Under the pieces are notes generated by a model. The model worked only from the letters and a program-made list of their open reading frames with translations. It had not been told where the DNA came from and did no database searches. Positions 1 to 7,616 of a stretch of DNA of 10,316 bases are shown piece by piece (position 1 is the stretch's first letter; every line of letters starts with the position of its first letter). Source of the stretch: JALXCG01 sp026991065 [NCBI: Gemmatimonadota bacterium] (lineage in GTDB: Bacteria; GCA-2686955); the NCBI GenBank assembly GCA_026991065.1, contig JALXCG010000842.1, forward strand, positions 1 through 10,316. Direction: 5' to 3'. The position numbers and the translations under genes are program-made.

Positions 1-1
1 C

Positions 2-169
2 GATTCGACACTCTTCAACCTGCCCGGCGTGCAGGGCAGCCATCACATTGGTGCTTCGACTGAGCAGGCGCAGGCGGCCGTGGCGGAAGAAGCGGTGCGC
101 GTGGTGAAAGTCTTCCTGGATGAAGGCGCGGTGGCCAACTGCGTAAACCCCGATGTGATAAAAGGCTAG
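2..169 (+). CDS. serA: D-3-phosphoglycerate dehydrogenase, C-terminal end (partial, 5' truncated)
   Basis: Only the last 55 codons are present; the gene enters from the left edge in frame and stops at TAG 167-169. The fragment contains HHIGASTEQAQ, the catalytic-histidine region of D-isomer-specific 2-hydroxyacid dehydrogenases. In SerA the usual form is PHIGxST; here a second His replaces the Pro. A helix typical of the end of the catalytic domain follows (AVAEEAVRVVKVFLDEG, then NCVNPD). SerA oxidises 3-phosphoglycerate to 3-phosphohydroxypyruvate with NAD in the cytoplasm, the first step of serine synthesis. The protein stops right after this domain, so it has no C-terminal ACT or ASB regulatory domain and is probably the short form not inhibited by serine through ACT; that is an inference. 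serC follows 37 bases downstream, which strongly supports serA over other members of the family. Confidence 0.85.
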   Translation, partial: DSTLFNLPGVQGSHHIGASTEQAQAAVAEEAVRVVKVFLDEGAVANCVNPDVIKG

Positions 170-192
170 CTCTTTACACTAGATCAAAGAAC

Positions 193-198
193 AAGGAG
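193..198 (+). promoter_or_regulatory. Ribosome binding site of serC
   Basis: AAGGAG lies 8 bases before the ATG at 207. It is a near-perfect Shine-Dalgarno sequence and fixes the serC start. It sits in the 37-base gap after the serA stop, so serC can be translated independently from a shared message. Confidence 0.8.
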
Positions 199-206
199 AA
201 ATCGCA

Positions 207-1289
207 ATGTCGAAGAGAGCGATTAATTTTAGCGCGGGGCCAGCGGTCCTGCCGTTGCCCGTGTTGGAAGAGGCCCAGCGCGACCTCGTGAATTACAAGG
301 GTACCGGTATGAGCGTAATGGAGATGAGCCATCGCTCACCCGCTTACGATGAGATCCACCAAACGACGATCGCAACGATTCGCACGCTACTGTCGATCAG
401 CGACGATTATGACGTGCTCTTAATGCAAGGCGGGGCCAGCAGTCAGTTCTCATTGATTCCGATGAATCTGATGACGAGTGGCAAGGCCGACTACGTGGAT
501 ACGGGCGCTTGGTCGACCAAGGCGATCAAGGAAGCGCGGCGCGTGGGGTCAGTCAATGTCGCGGGCTCTTCAGAGGCAGACGAATTCAACCGAATTCCGA
601 CACAGGATGAGTTGCAACTCGATCCCACAGCGGACTATGTGCACATCACCACAAACAACACGATCCGCGGCACGGTTTGGAACTACGTTCCAGAGGTCGG
701 GGATGTGCCGCTGGTCGCTGATGCGTCGTCGAATATCATGTCGGAACCGATGGATGTGAATCGATTCGGTCTGATCTACGCCGGTGCGCAGAAGAATCTG
801 GGGCCAGCGGGTGTAACAGTAGTGATTATCCGCAAGGATCTGGTGGCGAAGGGCGACGACGGGATTGGGACGATGTTCCAGTATCGCACCCATGCGGCGA
901 AGAACTCCCTCTACAATACGCCGCCTTGCTGGCCGATCTACATGGTGGGCTTGGTGGCGCGCTGGGTCGCGAGTCAGGGAGGACTGGAGGCGATGCAGCG
1001 GGCGAATCGCGAGAAAGCCAACTTGATCTATGACCTTTTGGATGCGAGTGATTTCTACCGCGGGACCGTGGTCAAGGAGTGTCGCTCTCTGATGAACATC
1101 CCGTTTCGCTTGCCGAGCGAAGAGCTGGAAAAGCGCTTCGTCGCGGAATCGGCGGTGGCGGGCATGACCAATCTGAAGGGGCACCGGTCGGTCGGCGGCA
1201 TTCGCGCTTCGATCTACAATGCGATGCCACGCCAGGGTGTAGAAACGCTGGTTGCGTTTATGAAGGAATTCGAGCGTACTCACGGGTAG
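207..1289 (+). CDS. serC: Phosphoserine aminotransferase
   Basis: This 360-residue protein has the normal length of SerC, a class V, fold-type I PLP aminotransferase. It moves an amino group from glutamate to 3-phosphohydroxypyruvate to give O-phosphoserine in the cytoplasm, and in some bacteria also serves pyridoxine synthesis. The N-terminus INFSAGPAVLP and the following GTGMSVMEMSHRS stretch are diagnostic of the family. QGGASSQF near residue 75 matches the phosphate/PLP binding loop, and YAGAQKNLGPAG carries the Schiff-base lysine, K196 by my count. HRSVGGIRASIYNA near the C-terminus is the expected substrate-binding Arg region. The ATG at 207 has a strong ribosome binding site. It follows a serA-like gene by 37 bases, forming a serAC pair that handles two consecutive steps of serine synthesis. 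No anomalies were seen. Confidence 0.97.
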   Translation: MSKRAINFSAGPAVLPLPVLEEAQRDLVNYKGTGMSVMEMSHRSPAYDEIHQTTIATIRTLLSISDDYDVLLMQGGASSQFSLIPMNLMTSGKADYVDTGAWSTKAIKEARRVGSVNVAGSSEADEFNRIPTQDELQLDPTADYVHITTNNTIRGTVWNYVPEVGDVPLVADASSNIMSEPMDVNRFGLIYAGAQKNLGPAGVTVVIIRKDLVAKGDDGIGTMFQYRTHAAKNSLYNTPPCWPIYMVGLVARWVASQGGLEAMQRANREKANLIYDLLDASDFYRGTVVKECRSLMNIPFRLPSEELEKRFVAESAVAGMTNLKGHRSVGGIRASIYNAMPRQGVETLVAFMKEFERTHG

Positions 1290-1298
1290 TGCGCGAGC

Positions 1299-1319
1299 GA
1301 CTCCCGCTGCGCGGGAGTC
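1299..1319 (+). terminator. Hairpin after serC, probable terminator
   Basis: GACTCCCGC, a TGC loop and GCGGGAGTC form a perfect 9-bp GC-rich stem starting 9 bases after the serC stop. Only a short T-poor tail (TCTTG) follows, so as an intrinsic terminator it is not ideal. Its position, between serC and a gene with a 116-base upstream gap, fits the end of the serAC transcript. It could instead act as a 3' stabilising hairpin. Confidence 0.55.
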
Positions 1320-1405
1320 TTGCGATCCGGGCCGGCGGCGTGTTGCGACAAGCCGTCGGTCAATTGTTCCCTGTTTGTTATCCTCTTTCAGCGAGTCACA
1401 GTTCC

Positions 1406-2794
1406 ATGAAGATCATTAGCGATCCATCCGCGGCAATCAACGCGGCGCTGATTCCTCCCGGCAGTGTGGTGTATGCATCTGGAAATGCGGCAACGCCGCA
1501 GATGCTTCTGGAACATCTGGCGGCCGAGGAGTCGATCCAGGGGATCGATCTCTACAGTGTGTTGTTACTGGGGGACCGGTTGGCGCCGCTCTTTAGCGAT
1601 GAGTGTTGCCAGCGGATTACGCACCGGGTGATTTTCAATGGCGCGTTGTCGAAGGATGCGGTGAATCGCGGAAGCGCGAAATACCATCCGTTGCACCTGC
1701 GCGAGATTCCCGGATATGTGCGGGCGCCGTCCGGGCCGGATGTAGTGCTGTTGACGGTGAGCGGCCCTGACCCCGGCGGGAACTACAGTCTCGGAACAAC
1801 GGTCGAAGCGGTGTTGGCGGCGATCGAAAGTGCCAGGCAGCGCGGTGGCGTGGTGATCGCCGAGCGAAATCGGCAGATGCCTTTCGTGTTGGGAACGACG
1901 ATTCCGGAGAACTACATCGACTATCTTTTCGAGACCGATTATGCGCTACCTGCGACACCGGTACGACCGCCGGACGAGCGGGCTTCGAAGATCGGCGAGA
2001 TCATAGCCGCGCTCTATGTTCGCGATGGCTCCGGAAGTGAACCCGGCTCGACGCTCCAATATGGAATCGGCGAAGTGCCGGAGGCGGTCACCGACGCGAT
2101 CCTGCGCAAGGGCGTGCGGGATCTGGCGATCCACACGGAACTCTTTGCCGGTGCGATGATGCGGCTGGTGCAGCGGGGGGTGGTGTCGAACCGCTGGAAG
2201 CCGGAACTGCACTGCGCGATTTCGTCGATCTTCTTGGCAGAGGACAAGGCAGGTTACGACTGGCTGCATTTCAACAGTGCGGTGCAGAGCCGGCCATGTG
2301 ACTACACCAATAGTGTGTTTCGTGTAGCGGAACAGCCCAATATGGTGACCATCAATGGTGCATTGGGAGTAGATCTGCATGGCAATATCTGGGCTGATTC
2401 ATTGCAGGCGCGCAAGATCTACAGTGGGGTTGGGGGCCAGGCGGACTTCATTCGCGGTGCCCAGTATTCGCCGGGAGGGGTGGCGATCATTGCTTTGAAG
2501 TCGACCACGGGCAAGGGTGTGTCGAAGATCGTCGACTGTTGCCCTGCGGGGATTACCACGACTGCCATCCCGGCAGACCAGGTAGTGATCGTGACCGAGT
2601 ATGGAGCGTTTGATCCGCGAGGATTGAGTTTGGGAGAGCGGGCGGTGGGGATTGCCCATCTGGCGCACCCGGATCAACGCGATACGTTGCTTAGAGTTGT
2701 GCAGGAGAATCCGGCTTTCCACAAGCCTGATCTCTCGATTCACAGCGGCATTCCCGGGTTTACTCCTTATGAGCGGGCGATCCAGCAACTCTGA
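1406..2794 (+). CDS. Acetyl-CoA hydrolase/transferase family protein (4-hydroxybutyrate CoA-transferase-like)
   Basis: A 462-residue cytoplasmic enzyme of the acetyl-CoA hydrolase/CoA-transferase family (Cat1, Cat2/AbfT). These enzymes move CoA between acyl-CoA and a carboxylic acid through a glutamyl-CoA intermediate. The N-terminal half has GGNYSLGTT and IAERNRQMP, matching the family pattern G-x-(F/Y)-S-x-G-T and (I/V)-A-E-x-N-x-x-[12 protein letters not shown] corresponds to the QxGIGxxPdAV motif. IHTELFAG carries the Glu expected to be catalytic (E245 by my count), by analogy with the HSE of AbfT. The C-terminal half has [12 protein letters not shown] and the IIALKST strand, both typical. 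The reading frame is open upstream into serC, but the ATG at 1406 gives the normal family start and leaves a sensible gap; no good ribosome binding site is visible. The substrate cannot be told from sequence: 4-hydroxybutyrate, acetate, propionate and succinate are all possible. pgi follows 20 bases downstream. Confidence 0.88.
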   Translation: MKIISDPSAAINAALIPPGSVVYASGNAATPQMLLEHLAAEESIQGIDLYSVLLLGDRLAPLFSDECCQRITHRVIFNGALSKDAVNRGSAKYHPLHLREIPGYVRAPSGPDVVLLTVSGPDPGGNYSLGTTVEAVLAAIESARQRGGVVIAERNRQMPFVLGTTIPENYIDYLFETDYALPATPVRPPDERASKIGEIIAALYVRDGSGSEPGSTLQYGIGEVPEAVTDAILRKGVRDLAIHTELFAGAMMRLVQRGVVSNRWKPELHCAISSIFLAEDKAGYDWLHFNSAVQSRPCDYTNSVFRVAEQPNMVTINGALGVDLHGNIWADSLQARKIYSGVGGQADFIRGAQYSPGGVAIIALKSTTGKGVSKIVDCCPAGITTTAIPADQVVIVTEYGAFDPRGLSLGERAVGIAHLAHPDQRDTLLRVVQENPAFHKPDLSIHSGIPGFTPYERAIQQL

Positions 2795-2804
2795 TTGAGG
2801 GGCG

Positions 2805-2810
2805 AAAGGA
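2805..2810 (+). promoter_or_regulatory. Ribosome binding site of pgi
   Basis: AAAGGA sits 4 bases before the ATG at 2815, with GAGG at 2797-2800 as a less well placed alternative. It supports this start and lies in the 20-base gap after the CoA-transferase stop. Confidence 0.6.
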
Positions 2811-2814
2811 ACTC

Positions 2815-4515
2815 ATGGCGACATCATCGCGGAGCCGTTTGCCGGATACACCGGCCTGGAAGGCACTGAAGGAGCACCAGCGGGAGTTGGCTGCGGTGCG
2901 GATGAGCGATCTCTTTGCGGCAGATCCTCGGCGCTTTGAGAGTTTTAGTGTTGAAACGCCCGAGATGCTTTTCGACTATTCCAAGAATCGGGTGACCGCG
3001 AAGACGATGCGATTGCTCGTGGAATTGGCGATGGAGGCGGAGCTTCCGGCCGCAATCGAGGCGATGTTCAGTGGCGAGCGGATCAACTGGACCGAAGATC
3101 GGGCCGTGCTGCACACGGCCTTGAGGAACCCGGCACGGGAGGGTGTGCGGGTCGAAGGTCGGGAGGTGTTGCCCGGGGTCCACGCCGTCCTGGAAAAAAT
3201 GGAGCGCTTTTCGGATCGCGTGAGAAGCGGTGAATGGCGGGGGCAGAGCGGGAAACCGATTCGGACCGTGGTGAATATCGGTATCGGCGGTTCTGATCTG
3301 GGGCCGGCGATGATCGTGGAAGCATTGCGGGGTGAGAGCGGGGCGCGGGCCGGCGCCGACGGCGGGCTGGACGTGCGCTTCGTGAGCAATGTGGATGGTG
3401 GCGACCTGGCGGCCAAGCTCGAGGGGTTGGATCCGGCGGAAACGCTTTTTATCATCGCGTCGAAGACCTTCACTACCTTGGAGACGATGACCAATGCCCG
3501 CTCGGCGCGGGCCTGGTTGGTGGCGGGGCTTGGAGGGAGCGACACAGCAGTGGCCAAGCATTTTGTGGCGGTCTCCACGAATCATGCGAGGGTGCGGGAA
3601 TTCGGCATCGATCCGCAGAATGTGTTTGAGTTCTGGGACTGGGTTGGGGGGCGCTACTCGGCGTGGTCCGCGATCGGCTTGCCCATTGCCCTGGCGATTG
3701 GTTTTGCCAGCTTCAAGGAGCTGCTGGCGGGTGCCTGGGCAATGGATCGCCATTTCCGCGAGACGCCCGCATCGCGCAACATCCCGGTGCTGATGGCGCT
3801 GCTGGGAATCTGGTACAATAACTTCTTCGACTGTGACAGTTACGCTGTTCTTCCCTATCTGCAAGCTTTGCACCGTTTTCCCGCCTATCTGCAGCAAGCG
3901 GATATGGAGAGCAATGGCAAGAGCGTGGACCGTGATGGCCGGCGCGTGAACTATCAAACCGGTCCGGTGGTCTGGGGTGAGCCAGGCACCAATGGTCAGC
4001 ACGCGTTTTTCCAGCTACTGCACCAGGGGAGCAAGCTGATTCCCTGTGACTTCATCGGCGTGGTGAATCCTCCGCGGGTGCTCGGGGATCACCACGAGAA
4101 GTTGATGGCGAACTTCTTTGCTCAACCGGAGGCTCTGATGGCCGGGCGCTCCGAGGTGGAAGTGAGGACTGAGTTGGAGGCGGCGGGTGTGTCAAGGGAG
4201 CGGGCTGAGATGCTGGCACCACACCGGACCTTCGACGGCAATCGCCCGAGCAATTCACTTCTCTTGCGCGCGCTGACACCTCATTCGTTAGGGTTCTTGA
4301 TTGCCGCTTATGAGCATAAGATCTTCACTCAGGGGGTGATCTGGCGAATCAACAGCTTCGATCAGTGGGGTGTGGAACTGGGCAAGGTGTTGGCGCAGAA
4401 GATTCTGGAAGAGGAGTTGGTGCTGCTGCGGGGGGAGGAAGCCGACTTGAATGGGCATGATGGGTCGACCGCTGGCCTGATTCGCTTTTTCGCTGCGCAT
4501 CGGCGGGGCGATTGA
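2815..4515 (+). CDS. pgi: Glucose-6-phosphate isomerase
   Basis: This 566-residue protein is the long form of phosphoglucose isomerase shared by many proteobacteria and eukaryotes (usual length about 550). It interconverts glucose-6-phosphate and fructose-6-phosphate in the cytoplasm. Both family signatures are visible: [15 protein letters not shown], and a C-terminal [25 protein letters not shown] sequence ([14 protein letters not shown]) and [12 protein letters not shown] form the two sugar-phosphate binding regions. The catalytic residues appear as E365 in DMESNGKS, H396 in [14 protein letters not shown] and K524 in the second signature. Their spacing (31 and 128) is close to that of the rabbit enzyme (E357, H388, K518). 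The gene follows the CoA-transferase by 20 bases with its own ribosome binding site, so the two are probably co-transcribed. No anomalies were seen. Confidence 0.98.
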   Translation: MATSSRSRLPDTPAWKALKEHQRELAAVRMSDLFAADPRRFESFSVETPEMLFDYSKNRVTAKTMRLLVELAMEAELPAAIEAMFSGERINWTEDRAVLHTALRNPAREGVRVEGREVLPGVHAVLEKMERFSDRVRSGEWRGQSGKPIRTVVNIGIGGSDLGPAMIVEALRGESGARAGADGGLDVRFVSNVDGGDLAAKLEGLDPAETLFIIASKTFTTLETMTNARSARAWLVAGLGGSDTAVAKHFVAVSTNHARVREFGIDPQNVFEFWDWVGGRYSAWSAIGLPIALAIGFASFKELLAGAWAMDRHFRETPASRNIPVLMALLGIWYNNFFDCDSYAVLPYLQALHRFPAYLQQADMESNGKSVDRDGRRVNYQTGPVVWGEPGTNGQHAFFQLLHQGSKLIPCDFIGVVNPPRVLGDHHEKLMANFFAQPEALMAGRSEVEVRTELEAAGVSRERAEMLAPHRTFDGNRPSNSLLLRALTPHSLGFLIAAYEHKIFTQGVIWRINSFDQWGVELGKVLAQKILEEELVLLRGEEADLNGHDGSTAGLIRFFAAHRRGD

Positions 4516-4518
4516 TGG

Positions 4519-4544
4519 GCTGATTCGGGCAGCAAAGCTTTTTT
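4519..4544 (+). terminator. Possible weak terminator after pgi
   Basis: A short GCTG/CAGC inverted repeat (4519-4522 and 4530-4533) is followed by a run of six T at 4539-4544, starting a few bases after the pgi stop. The stem is only 4 bp and is separated from the T-run by five bases, so this is a weak candidate supported mainly by the T-run and its position. Confidence 0.25.
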
Positions 4545-4590
4545 CGCACAATCCTCACCATGACCGGCCGGCGCGCATAAGATAGGACTC

Positions 4591-4918
4591 ATGGCTACCT
4601 CAACGGTTACTGCTCTTCCTGCCTGCTCCGCCCTTGCGTGTTCCGCGTTCGCCGGTCATGAGGAGTTCGGCAGGCTGATGATTGCGCGAGATCCCAAGGC
4701 GGGAGCCCCGGAGGATCTGGATTCCGCCGGCGGCAGACTGGAGTGGATCCACGACTGCCGGTGGATTCGCATTGCCAATTGGGCGCTTTCGGCGAGGCGA
4801 CTACTTCGCCGACCGGGTTCGCCAGGATCTTTGCTGTCTCAAACGGTGAGCCTTCATCGCCGACATCCGGGTCGTGCTGGCGACGCTGCCCGCAGTGCTG
4901 CACCGGCGAGTAGCACAT
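4591..4918 (+). pseudogene. Decayed C-terminal part of an initiating (undecaprenyl-phosphate) sugar transferase
   Basis: The stretch 4516-4991 has no intact convincing gene. Read from the ATG at 4591 in frame 1 to about 4790, then in frame 2 to about 4918, it resembles the C-terminus of bacterial sugar transferases of the WcaJ/PglC type. Frame 1 gives RIANWALSAR, comparable to the family's GLWQVSGR. Frame 2 continues GDYFADRVRQDL, comparable to ERVRLDL. There is then an in-frame TGA (4847-4849) where the family usually has Trp (the NWSLWLDL region), followed by ADIRVVLATLPAVLHRR, comparable to DLKILLRTIPAVLRGR. The upstream part of the 4591 frame (residues 1-45) is only loosely similar, and the membrane helix and active-site region are not recognisable. 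One frameshift plus one stop would inactivate the gene. Such enzymes start exopolysaccharide repeat units, which suits the deacetylase and glycosyltransferase downstream. The identification rests on pattern memory of about 60 residues, so it is tentative. Confidence 0.42.
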
Positions 4919-4991
4919 TGTGCCGCCGGGTGTTGGGTTGGGGCGAGGATAGTGGCGGCCGGAATTGGAGGTGCTTCTGGTGCGCCGGAGA

Positions 4992-6398
4992 ATGGTGGAT
5001 GCTGTCCAGAGCGAGGGCGAAGTGAGTCAGGCCGAGGCACGCAGAGCGCGGAATCGAAAGCGGATTCGTCAACTCAAGTGGTTGCAGTATTCAGGTATCG
5101 GGACGGTTTGGGCGCTTTTTGTGGCGGCGGCGCTGGTTGGCGTGGGTGTGGATGATATTCCGTGGTGGGTGGCACTGCTCTTGATTGTGGGGGCGACGGT
5201 TCTCCTGGATCGAGTTACGCGGTCGTTGATGGTGCAGACCGGCGTGATCAAAGTCCCGGTCCTGATGTATCACAGTGTGGCTCCTGAGTTCGAACTCATC
5301 CCTGCCCCCGGACTTTCCGTTCGACCAGAGGTGTTTGCTGCTCATCTGCGACTCTTTGAAGAAGATGGCTACACCACGCATACGCTCTCAGAGGTGCGGG
5401 CCCATTTAACTGGTGAAGCGCCGCTTCAGGGAAAGCCGCTGGTCATCACTTTTGATGACGGATACCTAGACAACTACCTCTATGCCTTCCCCATTCTTAA
5501 GAAGTACGGAGCCAAAGCGACGATCTTTGTCGCGGCGGATTTTGTGGAAGACATTCAAGCGGTTCGGGATCTGGACCAGGATGCTTCCCTGGCCACCGGA
5601 GCGTACCTCGGATGGGGCGAGATTCGTGAGATGGTGGAGTCCGGACTGATTGAGATCGAGTCGCACGCCGCTTCGCACGACATGCTGCCGCGAGCCGACC
5701 GGATTGTTGACTACTTCCGTCCCGGCCTCCGCAACCCCTGGTTGACCTGGCGGGCATTTCCTCATGAGAAACCGCGCTGGTTCTTGCGCCGCCCCGAAGA
5801 CGTTGGTTTCGGCAGGCCGATCTATGAATGTGGTTCAGCGCTTGAAGGTCCCTGCTTTCGCCCGGATCCCGAAATTGAGCAGCGTTTGATGGAGCATGTA
5901 GCAGCAGGCGGGGGGCGGTCCTTCTTTCGAACCATCGGCTGGCGTGACGAGTTGGACCGGGTGGTCATGGAGTACCGCGCGGAGCATGGCGGGAAGACCG
6001 GTAGGTTCGAGACGCAAGAGGAGTGGCGGGATCGGGTGCGCGAGGAATTGGTTGGCAGTCGCGTTCGGCTCTCCCGTGGCATCGGCCGGGAGGTCAGGTT
6101 TCTTGCGTGGCCACATGACTGCTTCAATGAGCGATTGCAGGCGATTGCGGTGGACGAGGCCGGCTATGCGGCTACGACGAGTGGCTTGCACCAGAATGAA
6201 CCCGGTGATGATGCCCACGGCATCAGCCGGATCCCGGCCGGAGAGGGGTTGCTCGGGCGGCGTTGGCAGCGCGGAGATCTCTGGCTGCTGCGAGCGCATC
6301 TGGCACTTTTTCGTGGGAACTACCTCTACTATTTGCCGGCGTTTCTCGCGAGTCGCGTTCGCGCCTTGGTGCTTCGCTTGGCTCCACCGCGTTCCTAG
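4992..6398 (+). CDS. Membrane-anchored polysaccharide deacetylase (CE4/NodB-type)
   Basis: A 468-residue protein from the ATG at 4992. TTG 4965 and GTG 5022 are alternative starts in the same frame; GTG 5022 has the best ribosome binding site (GAGGG at 5013-5017), so the true start is uncertain. After a basic N-terminus (ARRARNRKRIRQLK) there are two predicted membrane helices, around WALFVAAALVGVG and IPWWVALLLIVGATVLL. The NodB-like domain follows: VPVLMYHSV opens it, TFDDGYLDN is motif 1 (D155 and D156), HAASH is the metal-binding HxxxH motif 2 (H225 and H229), and FLAWPHDCFNE near residue 371 stands for motif 3 (often FAYPYG). About 140 residues lie between motifs 2 and 3, far more than in a minimal NodB domain. 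CE4 enzymes remove N- or O-acetyl groups from polysaccharides, using a metal ion. It probably acts at the membrane on an exopolysaccharide or wall sugar; the substrate is unknown. The glycosyltransferase starts 2 bases after its stop. Confidence 0.88.
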   Translation: MVDAVQSEGEVSQAEARRARNRKRIRQLKWLQYSGIGTVWALFVAAALVGVGVDDIPWWVALLLIVGATVLLDRVTRSLMVQTGVIKVPVLMYHSVAPEFELIPAPGLSVRPEVFAAHLRLFEEDGYTTHTLSEVRAHLTGEAPLQGKPLVITFDDGYLDNYLYAFPILKKYGAKATIFVAADFVEDIQAVRDLDQDASLATGAYLGWGEIREMVESGLIEIESHAASHDMLPRADRIVDYFRPGLRNPWLTWRAFPHEKPRWFLRRPEDVGFGRPIYECGSALEGPCFRPDPEIEQRLMEHVAAGGGRSFFRTIGWRDELDRVVMEYRAEHGGKTGRFETQEEWRDRVREELVGSRVRLSRGIGREVRFLAWPHDCFNERLQAIAVDEAGYAATTSGLHQNEPGDDAHGISRIPAGEGLLGRRWQRGDLWLLRAHLALFRGNYLYYLPAFLASRVRALVLRLAPPRS

Positions 6399-6400
6399 CG

Positions 6401-7591
6401 ATGCGAATCTTGATGGTGCTGGAGCGCCTGGATTCGATGGACGGACGTGGGCGTGTCGTCATCGAGTTGGCGCGACAGCTTTGCGGCTGCGGAGATGAAG
6501 TCGAGGTCGTGTGCTCCGAAGCGACCGTTGCGGATTTGCCGTTGACCCAGGTGCATCGGGTTTGGACCCCGGTTTGGTTGCCATGGTCGTTGCGTACGCT
6601 GTGGTTCGCGGTTCTGTCCGCTTGGGTCGTGGGGCGCCGTCGCCAGGCGGTGGACTTGGTTCATGCTCACGCGGCAACACTGGCGGAGGTGGACGTGGTC
6701 ACCTGCCATGGACTGCACAGAGCTGGAATCGGAGTGGCGGAGCAGATGCCGAATCCGGCGGCGTGGGGGATGCGACCGAGCGACTTGCGACGCTTGCGGT
6801 GGCTGCTGCCGATTCTTGAAGCGCCGCTGAGGCGTTCGCGGGCAAAGGTGATTGCGCTGACTCGAAATATGGCGGTGGAACTGCAGCGTGAGTGTGGCGT
6901 GGCGAAAGACCGGCTGGCGGTCATTGCAAATGGTGTAGACGAGTCACGCTTTGCGTCGATCAGAGCGGCGCGCGAGCAGCGCCTGAAGCGGAGGGAGCAA
7001 GACCGAGGTGCCGAGGCTGTCGGCCCAGCCAGGAGTCAGCCGGCGGTGCAGTTGCTTTTCGTTGGCCACGATTTCAAGCGCAAAGGGCTGGCTGTAGCTT
7101 TGGACCTGCTCGCCCAATGGCCGCAAGCAGAGCTGACGGTCGTGGGCGGAGATCCCAATGATTCTCGCATTACCCCAAGGATGGAGGCGCGGGCCGCTGC
7201 GTTGGGGGTGAGGTCGCGAGTTCGCTTTCTTGGTCCCTGCGACACCATGGAGCGAGTTTATGCAGCAGCGGATCTCTTGCTCGCTCCAAGCGCCTATGAG
7301 GGGTTCTGTCTGGCGGTGCTGGAGGCACTCGCTTGTGGGATTCCCGTGGTGGGATCTCCGGCCGCACTCCCGGAGGAGTTGGGGGAGGATGGCCCCGCAT
7401 TGCGGCGGATTGCATGCCAATCGCCGATTGCGGAGTGGGGGCAGTGCGCGCGGGAGCTTGCGCGTGGCGCGCCGGCAGAGGTTTGGAATCATGCGCGATG
7501 GGTCATCGCGCGCCTGAGCTGGGAACGCTGCGCCAGCGAAACGCGCCGGCTGTACCTTCGGAGCAGGGGCGGATGCGGGACGACGACGTGA
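6401..7591 (+). CDS. GT4-type glycosyltransferase (group 1)
   Basis: A 396-residue GT-B glycosyltransferase. The start MRILMVLERLDSMDGRGRVVIELA is the usual N-terminal Rossmann strand and donor/acceptor loop of GT4 enzymes. VTCHGLHRAG, near residue 100, and VIALTRNMAVELQRECGV followed by VIANGVD mark the domain hinge. The C-terminal domain begins at LLFVGHDFKRKGL and carries APSAYEGFCLAVLEALACGIPVV, the EX7E motif (E300 and E308 by my count) that binds the nucleotide-sugar. A charged, Arg/Glu-rich stretch of about 25 residues precedes the second domain and is probably a flexible loop. The ATG at 6401 lies 2 bases after the deacetylase stop, so translation is probably coupled; the same frame is open further upstream, but only inside the deacetylase gene. 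It likely adds a sugar to a cell-surface glycan in the cytoplasm or at the inner membrane face. Donor and acceptor cannot be read from the sequence. Confidence 0.92.
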   Translation: MRILMVLERLDSMDGRGRVVIELARQLCGCGDEVEVVCSEATVADLPLTQVHRVWTPVWLPWSLRTLWFAVLSAWVVGRRRQAVDLVHAHAATLAEVDVVTCHGLHRAGIGVAEQMPNPAAWGMRPSDLRRLRWLLPILEAPLRRSRAKVIALTRNMAVELQRECGVAKDRLAVIANGVDESRFASIRAAREQRLKRREQDRGAEAVGPARSQPAVQLLFVGHDFKRKGLAVALDLLAQWPQAELTVVGGDPNDSRITPRMEARAAALGVRSRVRFLGPCDTMERVYAAADLLLAPSAYEGFCLAVLEALACGIPVVGSPAALPEELGEDGPALRRIACQSPIAEWGQCARELARGAPAEVWNHARWVIARLSWERCASETRRLYLRSRGGCGTTT

Positions 7592-7616
7592 AGATCATGT
7601 GCGACAGGCACTCAGC

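Noticed and set aside
1343-1384. Promoter for the CoA-transferase (TTGCGA and TATCCT)
   Set aside because: The spacing between the two boxes is about 30 bases, far from the usual 17, and no better pair was found.
1079-1405. In-frame upstream extension of the CoA-transferase overlapping serC
   Set aside because: It would overlap serC by over 200 bases in another frame, and the extra 109 residues match nothing in the family. The ATG at 1406 fits the family start.
2824-4002. 392-residue open frame antisense to pgi
   Set aside because: It lies fully opposite a certain gene, is rich in His, Arg and Pro as expected for the reverse of GC-rich coding, and has no recognisable motif.
4607-4918. 103-residue minus-strand open frame in the gene-poor gap
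   Set aside because: It is rich in Arg, Pro and Cys, has no motif, and overlaps the better-supported sugar transferase remnant.
7592-7616. Bidirectional terminator between the converging glycosyltransferase and metallo-hydrolase
   Set aside because: Only a 4-bp GTGC/GCAC repeat is present and there is no T-run on either strand.
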